A DNA stretch of 14,228 bases from Oehlia diaphana (lineage: Eukaryota > Glomeromycota > Glomeromycetes > Glomerales > Glomeraceae): assembly GCA_003833135.1 (NCBI GenBank), contig QZLH01000237.1, forward strand, positions 64,872-79,099. Reading direction: 5' to 3'. The position numbers and the translations under genes were made by a program. Shown here piece by piece: positions 1 through 8,659 of this stretch; within the stretch, counting starts at the first letter, position 1; each line of letters starts with the position of its first letter. The notes beneath the pieces are model-generated. The model did no database searches, had not been told where the DNA came from, and worked only from the letters and a program-made list of their open reading frames with translations.

Positions 1-1160
1 TTCCGTATCCTATTATGATACGTTATTTCTAAGGAAAAAAAATCGTATAAAAACTTTATAAAAAACGTATCCAATTTTTTATAGGGAAATATATGAGTAT
101 TTTTACATGTTGAATCATTGAATTGATGAAAGGCGTTATCTCTATTATTTAAATATAACTATGGTTCGTTATTTTAATTCTTTTTTTCTTTGATATAATA
201 CAGAAAATATTGAAAACTTATGCACAACCTTTATCTATCACAGATAATTATGTAAAAAATTATTTCGTAAAAAATGTTTTGCGAATCAAAATTACTTACA
301 AGGTCCATGCAATATTATTCCAGAAGAGTATCTAGAATTACGTAATCTTGGAGTTCAATTTAGAGCGTTTTAATTCAATTTGAAGTCAGATAAAATTATT
401 TTAGAATGTTTAAATTCCTTTGGATATTTTGACAAGGACGTTGAGAAGTAAACACTAGCTTTACGAGTAGTTAGAGTAGTACAATATGAGAACACAATCC
501 AGCAACTGAAGCAATTATAGACTTTTGTGAGAACTTTCTTTTTTTCACTTTCTCCGATTCTTCTCTATATCTTTTGTTTCAGTTGGGCATAATTGAACAG
601 AAATATTAAGCTTTTTTCCTAAAAAATGTCAAATAATGACGCTCCTTTAACACTGGAAAATTGGTTAGACATAAGATTTGGTGTACAAAAAAATTTTTGG
701 AGCTCATTTTTGACTGGTCACTAATAAATTTGGGTTTTAAATAGAAATTTGGTGACTAAAATACTTTAAAATATTTTTTTAATTTGACATGATGGGCAAA
801 TTTTGGGGTATTTCATAAATCCGCCATGATGTTGTGTAATTAATGTAAATTCAATTATTAATATTAAACTAGGAAAACGGAAACCGTTGAGTGTCCGTCA
901 CTTAATACGCTTATAATTTAAATATATAAATGGTTACAAAAATATGACAAAGTGTTACAAAATGTGTTGCTAAAAATAGAGCGTTACAAAGAATGTGATA
1001 CTAAACATAAAAGGAAATAAGCAGGGGCTAAATTATAGTGACGTAGGTGGAAGGAAGGAAAAATACATGGGTTAAACCGGTACTACAAATTTATTCAATA
1101 AATAGTCCTTCGCTACGCTCCAAACAATAAATTAAATAATATTATAATAAATTTAATATG
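1..1160. other. AT-rich region without a convincing gene
   Basis: I see no intact gene here. A small hairpin lies at 4-22 (CGTATC and GATACG arms), and the CGTATCC motif recurs near 66. A 32-codon ATG frame at 626-724 (plus) has ordinary amino-acid composition but no visible continuation by splicing, so I do not call it. The relic-like frame at 248-593 is listed separately. The stretch 880-1090 is slightly richer in G+C and runs into the GTACC element. Confidence 0.5.
248..593 (+). pseudogene. possible relic of a coding sequence, interrupted by stops
   Basis: One frame runs for about 115 codons with only three internal stops (371-373, 449-451, 518-520), fewer than expected at this base composition. 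Its first segments read like ordinary protein rather than low-complexity sequence: the first includes NIIPEEYLELRNLGVQ and the second CLNSFGYFDKDVEK. A stop at 245-247 lies just before it, and no start codon or clear splice site was found. I do not recognise a family. It could be a decayed exon of a multigene family, or simply chance. Confidence 0.2.
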
Positions 1161-1167
1161 ATATAAA

Positions 1168-1296
1168 CCAGTGTGGTACAGTTGATCCCTTTCAAAAAAA
1201 TTCCATGCCGTACCGTATTAGTTATACTGAACGTATTAAATACAATATAGTATAAATTTCCAAAATATAGGAGCGTACCGTACCGTACCATACTGG
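1168..1296. repeat. small GTACC-rich element with inverted ends
   Basis: The 12-bp ends CCAGTGTGGTAC (1168-1179) and GTACCATACTGG (1285-1296) are inverted repeats matching at 11 of 12 positions, about 105 bp apart. The interior carries further GTACC units near 1208 and a run of three at 1274-1289. Size and structure resemble a MITE or fold-back element. I found no convincing flanking target-site duplication, and GTACC is itself nearly self-complementary, which makes inverted matches easier to obtain by chance. Confidence 0.4.
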
Positions 1297-1389
1297 CTCT
1301 ATAATAAGAAAATTTATATACGATTTTTTTTGCGTAATAATTTTGTATTAGTACTTAACTATTTTTACAAATTTTGACCGATACTTTAA

Positions 1390-1650
1390 CAGCTACAAGA
1401 CTTTCAATCAGATTATGTATCATTAACTGAAATTCGAAAACAATTACGAAATTATAATATCAGATTTATTTTTAATAATACAACAAAAATATGCAATACA
1501 TTGTTGGAACTATTTAGAACCATCATATGGGAATATAGAACAAAAACAATTAATAATTGGTATCTAATCATTGATAGAAATAACAAAAAAAAAGAGAGAA
1601 AGAATTTGCTAAAAAGACTAAAAAGAGAAAAGGGAAAATATCATAATTAA
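1390..1650 (+). pseudogene. 86-codon open frame, possible orphan 3' exon
   Basis: The frame is open from just after a TAA (1387-1389) to a TAA at 1648-1650 and has no ATG. It is immediately preceded by an acceptor-like TTTAACAG ending at 1392, so it could be a last exon starting at 1393. The translation is mixed and protein-like in its first two thirds (it includes SDYVSLTEIRKQLRNYNIRF) and turns Lys/Arg-rich at the end (KKKERKNLLKRLKREKGK). I do not recognise a family and found no matching upstream exon. In DNA this AT-rich about one such frame per window could arise by chance, so it may be a decayed gene, an orphan exon or noise. Confidence 0.25.
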
Positions 1651-1734
1651 TTTTGTAAATTTGTAAATTTTTTAATATTACTAAATTTCAAAAATCTTAT
1701 ACTTCCCATCAGACAATTGATGATTAAGTACTAC

Positions 1735-2090
1735 AGCCCTGCCACAAGGGACTTCCTAAGAAGCGCACTATGCTCCTCCCATGAAAATTACGCATAGCAC
1801 CATGCCGTACCACAACCAACCGGTCCTATCGCAGGACTGCAGCAAAAACTGGTACCCACGAGCTTACTAAAGTAAGCGCCTATGCTCCAACCCTCGCATA
1901 GTACTATACCGCTCCAATAAAATTCCCAACCAGCCCTACTGTGAGACTGCAGCAAAGCTGGTACCCACAGGCTTACAAAGTAAGCAAGCTATGCTCCCAC
2001 CAACGCATAGCATCATGCTGCTCCAATCTAAATGCCCAATAAACTTACCTTTGACCTTACTCACCTATGCATAGTACTATACCATTTCTA
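1735..2090. repeat. ~110-bp tandem repeat, about 3.5 copies, with conserved hairpins
   Basis: CTATGC occurs at 1768, 1880, 1989 and 2065, spacing 112, 109 and then 76 bp. Each is followed by GCATAG (1792, 1896, 2005, 2069), giving a 6-bp stem whose loop varies. A second hairpin precedes it: CTTC-CTAA-GAAG at 1752-1763, GCTTAC-TAAA-GTAAGC at 1862-1877 and GCTTAC-AAA-GTAAGC at 1971-1985. The shared block GACTGCAGCAAA begins at 1835 and 1945. The array is clearly richer in G+C than its surroundings. The last copy is degenerate. Confidence 0.8.
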
Positions 2091-2094
2091 AGAA

Positions 2095-3000
2095 AGACTG
2101 AAAAAAAACCTAAAAAAAAATGAAATCCTAAAAAAGAGAGGAGAGAAGACCGAGAAAACATGAGAATATCAAAAAAGAGAGAAGTCCTTAAAAGGGAGAA
2201 GACTTTACAAAATAAATAATATAACAGAGTAAATTAACCAATCACAAAGGGATGCCTCACCCGTGCCCATACTGTTCTCAAGAGAATATAAATTCTGAAA
2301 AAAAGAGGATCTAGAAAAAAAAGCGGGATCCTAAAAGAAGACCTAAAAAAGAAGACCCAAAAAAAAAGAGATGATTAAAAAAGAGATGACAAAACTTGAA
2401 AGCACATATAAAATGATCATTAAAACATGATTTCATTGTACCGAAAAAAAAGCAAATCCTAAAAAAAGAGAAGATCGTAAAAAACCTAGGGAAAAATAGA
2501 GAAGTCTGAGAAAAAAGACCTAAAAAAGAGAAGACAAAATTTGAATGAAAGAAAAAGACTGAAAAAAATCAGAGTCCTAAAAAAGAGAAGGCAAAACTTG
2601 ACAGAAAAGGTCAAAATAATAGAGAAGACCTAATAAAAAGTAGAAGATAAAAAAAAAAAAAAGTCTAAAAAAAAAAATAAAACAGACGTTTTGTGCATGT
2701 ATTTTTCTGAAATAAATCATATCACGTAATTTCATTGTACTGACAACCAAGAAAAAAAGTAAAAATCCTAAAAAAAAAGAAGACCGAAAAAAAAAGACCT
2801 AGAAAAAAAGAAAAGTTCGAAAAAAAGAGGAAACCTAAAAAAGAGAGAAGACTTAAGTTAACAAAAAAATGACTTAACAAAATAAATTAGCTCTAACACA
2901 CCCACGCCCTAAAAAAGACCGAAAAAAGACAGAGAAAAAGGAAAAGTAGAAAAGTTCGAAAAAAAGGAAGCCTAAAAAATAAAAAAGAGAAGACTAACCA
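2095..3000. repeat. purine-rich degenerate minisatellite
   Basis: About 900 bp in which the plus strand is almost all A and G. A recurring core close to CCTAAAAAAGAGAAGAC is seen for example at 2519-2535 and 2576-2592, and in variant form near 2458, 2768, 2835 and 2971. Some copies extend into ACAAAACTTGAA. A higher-order duplication is visible: TTTCATTGTAC lies at 2431-2441 and again at 2730-2740 in similar context, about 300 bp apart. No coding potential is apparent on either strand. Confidence 0.75.
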
Positions 3001-4174
3001 ATAAAGTAAATAGTTGTATAAATAGTAGGGCCTTTTATACATATTTTTTGGTATACAAACACTCATGACTCATGACTCAATTTGCAATTACTCATATATA
3101 TACTTTCAGATCTCCCATAATACATGTGAAAACGCGAAAATACGAAAAACAATCAATCAATGTTAAGCTCAGATAGTACGTGTAAATCACATGATTACTT
3201 TGATCACAATACTTCGAGTGTAATTTTTCAAAAGAAAATGAGCCGTCAAAATCGTGATCAAGAAAATCAATGAAATATCACAATTTTAATTAGTTAATTA
3301 GAATCCTGATATTCCCAACCGGTAATGATAAATGTATTTTCATAGATTATTACGTAATAAACAAATTCAAACTCACAGTAAAGTTTGATCATTTCGCCAT
3401 ATAAGATAAAGTTATGCCGGCTTAATTGGATAAATAAATTTTTATTAAAAATATAAATATATAATTGTTCATAAATATATTTTTAACAACGACCATTATT
3501 CATAAATATACTCTATACACTGTTTTTTATTAATTAAATACCTAATGAGCTATTCGGAGAGTGGACTTTTGATCTTGAGTCCAAAATTTATTTTTCGCTT
3601 ATATACTGTATATTCGTGCAAATGAAAATAAAGGCGCTCACCATAGCACCGCAGCGTTAATCCGATAACTGATCCAAACCTAAAGGGGAAAAGAACAAAA
3701 ACAAAAAATGAAAAAAGGCCAAAGAAAAATAAATTAAAATTCCGTTTTAAAAAACTGTGAAAGGAAATAATTATTAAAATTATTTAAAAAAAGCCAGCCT
3801 TAAAAGAACCGGAAAGAAGTAGGAAAAATTCTGAGCTTAAAACCGAAAGAGAATAAAGAAAAAATTTAAAAAAAGATAAAAATCCGGTTTTTAAAAATTG
3901 GAGAACGAAAAAAAAAAATAATAAATCTGGTTTTGGATACAGCATGTATTCTGGGAAATATTGAATAATGAAAACGTTTCTTTTTTGGGACATGTGACCT
4001 GAACCGATAAAGATGATGGAACGAAATCAGGTTAGATAATATAAAATAAATAAATAAAATCAGTCTTTCTTTTCGTTAAATTAATTTAATTATTCTAATA
4101 CTATAAATAGACTATCTCAAATGTGTATTCGAGATATGTTTTCTTAAAAGATATAGATATCAAATAAAATTATT
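3001..4174. other. AT-rich intergenic stretch
   Basis: No gene is supported. Two abutting TGACTCA sites lie at 3066-3079, inside a CTCATGA microsatellite-like run. From about 3740 to 3945 the plus strand is A-rich with dispersed TTAAAA/CCGGAAAGAA-like fragments; an open minus-strand frame there is Phe/Leu-rich low complexity. A slightly GC-richer patch at 3540-3680 showed no tRNA cloverleaf when inspected. Confidence 0.5.
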
Positions 4175-4180
4175 TTTATT
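4175..4180 (-). promoter_or_regulatory. candidate polyadenylation signal of the zinc-finger gene
   Basis: The minus strand reads AATAAA about 30 nt downstream of the TAA stop at 4210-4212. The position suits a fungal poly(A) signal, but the motif is common by chance in DNA this AT-rich. Confidence 0.35.
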
Positions 4181-4209
4181 CTTTTTGAAATAAACATATA
4201 AGATATATT

Positions 4210-5227
<1,018 letters not shown>

Positions 5228-5766
5228 ATGTCGTCTTTCACTATTATTATAATCTTATAATAAAATAGAATATTTCTACAAATTTTTTATATTTTTTTTT
5301 AAAAAAAAGAAATTACCAGAGACAGATGATGATCTATGATTGTTTAATTTAGTTTGTTTCATTTTTATTTTTTTTGACAAAAAGTCGAGAAAAAAAAAAA
5401 GATTCACATTAGATAATCAATTGTATACAATACACGTAAGTAACGTTTTAAGTCATGTGACCGATTCATTATTGGCCAAAAACTTGACAACGAAACAAAT
5501 GATGACTCATTTCTTGTATTTATTCTTTTTTCAATATAAAAGCATAAACAAACTCCCTGACTTATAAGCATAAACTTGATTCCAATAAATATTTCTTTTA
5601 TATACAAAAACTTTATACAGTATAATAACACATTGAAATTTACTATCGCAACTATATAAAACAATCTAATTCTGTTGAAAGTCTATAATTAAATAAGGGA
5701 ATCTTTTTTTAAAAAAAACAAAACAAACAATAAAAATTTAACGTTAAAAGAATTTTTTGTTGACTT
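5228..5766. promoter_or_regulatory. intergenic region and upstream region of the zinc-finger gene
   Basis: It holds the leader and promoter of the minus-strand zinc-finger gene and the 3' flank of the hAT-like gene. The minus strand shows a further plausible intron in the leader (donor CTG|GTAATT near 5318, acceptor AATAATAG near 5241); a stop in the joined frame means the 5225-5227 ATG would still be the start. A poly(A)/poly(T) patch lies at 5285-5310. Short frames here are shadows. Confidence 0.4.
5471..5510 (-). promoter_or_regulatory. CCAAT-type block plus TGACTCA site upstream of the zinc-finger gene
   Basis: The plus strand reads ATTGGCCAAAAACTTGAC at 5471-5488, so the minus strand has GGCCAAT, a CCAAT box in the gene's direction about 245 bp before the ATG. 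ATGACTCAT, an AP-1/Gcn4-like bZIP palindrome, follows at 5502-5510. The same pair with nearly the same spacing lies upstream of the neighbouring gene at 7708-7745. CCAAT boxes and TGACTCA are known fungal elements; that they function here is inferred. Confidence 0.5.
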
Positions 5767-7565
5767 TTACAATCCAGATACCGGAAGCCATATATAATCT
5801 AGAGCTAATCTTGATAAATTTGGTAACATTACAGTTTTGTTTTTCCAATAATTATCCAAATCAAGTTCGTCATTTCCAAATTCTTCTTCTAGACTACAAT
5901 AAATTTCCCATTCTTCTAAAAGATTTTTTTCTGGATTTTTAAATTCTTCAATTTCAGAGTAAGAATTAATGTTATAACAATGAGTACGAATATAACGTGG
6001 ATCAAAACATTGAACTGCATTAAACATAGGCAATGCCAGGTGATTATCAATTTGCTCTTTTAACGTATTTAAGGCTATTTGAAAAGCTTCGTGGAACATT
6101 TTAGCATATGGTTTTGGTTCAACATTATTTTCAACAAATTTGACTTTCAATTCATCACTAGCAGAGTAAGTAGAACCAAGTTGTAATGTAGCTTCAAGAT
6201 ATGCCAAACATCTAATCACGAAAGGAGCAATAGGTTTGGTTTTGATCTTAAAATATTCATAACCATCCACAATACTAAATAATATAATGTAAAAATAAGT
6301 TTCCCATATTAAAAATTATTTATTAAATATAATTATAAAATATTATTAACTTACCATTTTGCATTAGATGCCACGAACATGATGAAGGTTTCAAAAATAA
6401 AAAATTTAGTTGGATCTTTGAAAACAATCGCCAATTCCTGGATAGCTTTACTTTCGGGATTTATCTTCTCTTCTTCAATGTAAAATGTACGTAATTGTGA
6501 TATATGATGATCAATCCAAAAAATAAATTTAAACCATGAAATCAAATCATGGTTTAGAGGTAAAACCAAATTATCATAATATTGATTGTAATTTTGATTA
6601 TAATTTGAATCAATGTTATGAAACTTAAGAGAGTTTAAAAGATTATTCCATCTTCCTTCAAGAGCAGAACATTCAATAAAAGATGTTTCTATACTCAATA
6701 CTATATAAGTTAGAAATTTGAAATTCTTATAATAGATCCATGATTCTCCTACTGATTTCAAGATTTGAACCAAACAACGATTATGTTTTAATCGAGGTAA
6801 TAAAGGAGATAATACTTGAAAAGCTTGTAACGTATATCTCGAATTATTAGGAATAAAAAAAACGACATTATCAAAAGAGACATTATAATAATTTAGTGTT
6901 TTCACAACTAATTCAGTAATAGAGATATTATTTGCAATATTTGGATATTCAGTACTTGCTAAATTAGTTTGTCCATCACAGACGAAAAATACATTAAACA
7001 CTAATTGACCATAATAGTCTGTTGTCTCATCAATGATAATAGAAATACGTTTGTTACGTAACCATTCTTGTACCCTAGTATTCTCCATGTTAAATGCAAC
7101 TGTTAAACATTTTCCTTGAATTCCTTGAAGCAAAGAAGGATTTGCAATAGTATCACCTATAAATTTATTTTAAAATAATTAATTAAATATAACAAAAAAG
7201 AAAAAATTTTTAAGAAAATCTTATTATTATGTACCATTTGCACAATGTTCTTGAAAAAAATTTTTAGGTTTATCCACTTTTTCAAAAGGTGTGTCCGCTT
7301 TTTCAAAAGGGGTGTCCTCTTTTTTAATAGGTATGTCCTCTTGTTTAGGTGATTTTTCCAACATTAATTTTCGTTCATTATCTTTTCTTTTCTTTTCGAC
7401 ATTTTTTACATGTTTTTTACTTTTTAAATGTTTATCTAACGCGTTTTTTTTCGTATGATCTAAAGCAGTACCTTGACAAAAATCGCAAAATAATTTCTCA
7501 TTATCAACATAGAAATTTTTTTCATACTCTTGATTTTCAAGTATACGTTCAGTTGCTAAGATCAT
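5767..7565 (-). CDS. BED/CGGBP1-like finger protein derived from a hAT transposase, probably inactive
   Basis: Three exons: 7565-7235, 7156-6355 and 6274-5767. The introns (7234-7157, 78 nt; 6354-6275, 80 nt) are GT-AG and phase-consistent, giving 546 residues. Residues 20-55 form C27-x2-C30...H46-x5-H52 within LFCDFCQ...LDKHLKSKKH, closely resembling the BED-type finger of CGGBP1. A 7-residue repeat (DTPFEKA) follows at about 77-98. The hAT-like body has IIIDETTD (D153, first acidic-residue region), NVVFFIPNN at 207-215 where families carry a second Asp, C238-L-V-Q241 where C-x2-H is usual, and near the end YWKNKTVMLPNLSRLALDYI, the start of the dimerisation domain. A TAA stops it at LPVSGL, before the usual Ser-Glu-Arg/Phe-Ser part. 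It is likely a domesticated DNA-binding protein or a decaying copy. No terminal inverted repeats were found around it. Confidence 0.8.
7272..7340 (-). repeat. 21-bp minisatellite inside the hAT-like gene
   Basis: About three units (7272-7292, 7293-7313, 7314-7334, plus a partial) encode the 7-residue repeat D-(I/T)-P-(I/F)-(K/E)-K-x between the zinc finger and the hAT body. Unit length keeps the frame, so copy number can vary without breaking the protein. Confidence 0.75.
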
Positions 7566-7591
7566 TGTTAAATAATAATGAGTTGTTAAAG

Positions 7592-7642
7592 GAAAAAGTT
7601 TGTTGAAGAAAAGATAAAGAAAAAGTTTGAAGAAAAAGTTTG
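7592..7642 (-). repeat. three direct repeats in the leader of the hAT-like gene
   Basis: GAAAAAGTTTG on the plus strand occurs at 7592-7602, 7619-7629 and 7632-7642, so the presumed 5' leader carries CAAACTTTTTC three times. It may be simple slippage in a purine-rich leader. Confidence 0.5.
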
Positions 7643-7671
7643 TAAAGAGAGAAAAATAAAATGCTGCAATG

Positions 7672-7745
7672 TATTTATACGTTTTATGTGTTGTTTATCC
7701 ATACATAATTGGCCAAAAGCTTAACTAATACTTAGTATGAGTCAT
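7672..7745 (-). promoter_or_regulatory. promoter of the hAT-like gene: TATA, CCAAT and TGAGTCA
   Basis: Reading toward the gene, TGAGTCA (7738-7744) is followed by GGCCAAT (7708-7714) and a TATAAATA box (7672-7679), about 110 bp before the ATG at 7565. Order and spacing are those of a normal fungal RNA polymerase II promoter, which argues that the gene could still be expressed. The block 7708-7725 matches the region upstream of the zinc-finger gene at 16 of 18 bases. Confidence 0.55.
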
Positions 7746-7833
7746 AACGTATTCAATATGATTTTGTCTAATTGACTCAAGTTTACTCATCATGTATCTA
7801 CTATGAGTCATAAAATTGCGTTCATATGACTCA
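7738..7833. promoter_or_regulatory. cluster of four TGA(C/G)TCA bZIP-type sites
   Basis: Exact TGA(C/G)TCA heptamers lie at 7738-7744, 7773-7779, 7804-7810 and 7827-7833; three sit inside the longer palindrome ATGA(C/G)TCAT. TTACTCAT at 7783-7790 is a near match. At this base composition only one or two are expected in the whole window. They match the core bound by AP-1/Gcn4-class bZIP factors. The cluster lies between the minus-strand promoter at 7672-7714 and a plus-strand TATA motif at 7999. Confidence 0.55.
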
Positions 7834-7998
7834 TATTGATTATATTACAAGCCACAATTTAGCCAAACAAAAATCAGCATGATACTATAATAGTTCTTAT
7901 GAGTAATCGTCATTCACGTTGAAAAATACTTATCAGTCATAATACAATGATCGTAGAAAATTGTAACAAATAGTCATAAAATCTCTTCCTTAATCGAT

Positions 7999-8060
7999 TA
8001 TAAATACACTCCAAATTTCATTTTTTTATGCTTCCATCGTCCTAACCATCGTCCTCTCCT
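7999..8060 (+). promoter_or_regulatory. possible plus-strand promoter without a visible gene
   Basis: TATAAATA at 7999-8006 is followed some 25-50 bp on by a pyrimidine-rich run containing CCATCGTCCT twice (8033-8042, 8046-8055), like a fungal transcription start region. The first ATG (near 8028) opens only five codons. No coding exon is recognisable downstream, so any transcript would be non-coding, or the motif is accidental. Confidence 0.25.
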
Positions 8061-8224
8061 TTGTCTAACACTTCTTTTTCCACAAACTTCCAATTATAAT
8101 TCATACTTCATATTTACTTGGTAAAGGTTTTTTTTAAAAAAAAGTCGGCAATTAAAATCGGAATTATTAATAGAATAATTTTCTTTGGCACCTCGAACAG
8201 AAAAGTGAATTATCTCTAATAATA

Positions 8225-8460
8225 CAGGTAAGGGAGACATACAGGTAAGGGTCTAGATTGCTAAGTGTATCGACGATATGGTAGAGATTCCCTTGCGATC
8301 CTTGCGGATCAATACACTATGATAGCATACCTTATTTAAGCTAAATATTCAATAGCAACACGGGTAATGTGTTTTACTAACTCTTGGAAACTACTTTATT
8401 TTGTTGGAAAACGACAACTAAAGTGTAGTAACACGTGACTCCTCGATCGAATTTTTTATT
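8225..8460. repeat. run of hairpins in a GC-richer island
   Basis: ACAGGTAAGGG occurs twice (8224-8234, 8241-8251). GCTA-AGTGTAT (8260-8270) pairs with ATACACT...TAGC (8312-8326) around an inner GATCC-TTGC-GGATC hairpin (8297-8310). A second imperfect stem pairs about 8389-8405 (ACTACTTTA...) with 8413-8430. A third lies around TCGATCGAAT...ATTGGTCGA (8444-8467). No open frame is present. Possible origins are nested MITE-like elements or a structured RNA. Confidence 0.4.
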
Positions 8461-8482
8461 GGTCGATTAGCAAAGGGACCCA

Positions 8483-8650
8483 AAAATCCTGAAATCCATA
8501 ACTGTGTAGTTAGCCATAAAAACGGAGCCGAAATTCTTATTGCCAATCATCCGGACCTGGAATTCCACGACGATCTACGCCTGAGCCGGGTCCGGATCAC
8601 GTTGCGGCTAATTATTTTTCGGCTAACTACTCCATTATCCAAAATCCCGA
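8483..8650. mobile_element. MITE-like palindromic element
   Basis: The ends are imperfect inverted repeats with a perfect 10-bp core: GTAGTTAGCC at 8506-8515 and GGCTAACTAC at 8621-8630, with 15 of 20 positions matching when extended outward. Inside, ATCCGGACC (8549-8557) and GGTCCGGAT (8589-8597) form a second inverted pair, and the core 8550-8610 is GC-rich against AT-rich flanks. AAAATCCTGA (8483-8492) and AAAATCCCGA (8641-8650) flank it as a candidate 10-bp target-site duplication (9 of 10), the size typical of Mutator-like elements. A further exact AAAATCCTGA at 8680-8689 makes the duplication less certain. It encodes nothing. Confidence 0.5.
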
Positions 8651-8659
8651 TAAATGCAA

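Noticed and set aside
626..724. 32-codon ATG frame
   Set aside because: Reads plausibly (begins MSNNDAPLTLENWLDIRFG) but is too short, ends without a donor site and has no recognisable relative.
1022..1743. CAGGGGCTA and AGCCCTG as possible hAT terminal inverted repeats
   Set aside because: The match is only a few bases, and the flanking 8-mers do not form a target-site duplication.
1735..2090. CRISPR-like array
   Set aside because: The unit is ~110 bp, copies are diverged throughout with no constant repeat and unique spacers, and the DNA is eukaryotic.
3545..3600. tRNA-like anticodon arm (GGACT...AGTCC)
   Set aside because: The loop is too long and no T-arm or acceptor stem follows; no cloverleaf can be drawn.
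3784..3993. Minus-strand frame rich in Phe and Leu
   Set aside because: It is the complement of an A-rich low-complexity stretch; no protein-like features beyond composition.
5340..5664. Short frames on both strands between the zinc-finger and hAT-like genes
   Set aside because: They overlap the zinc-finger gene's promoter motifs and poly(A)/poly(T) tracts and show no domain.
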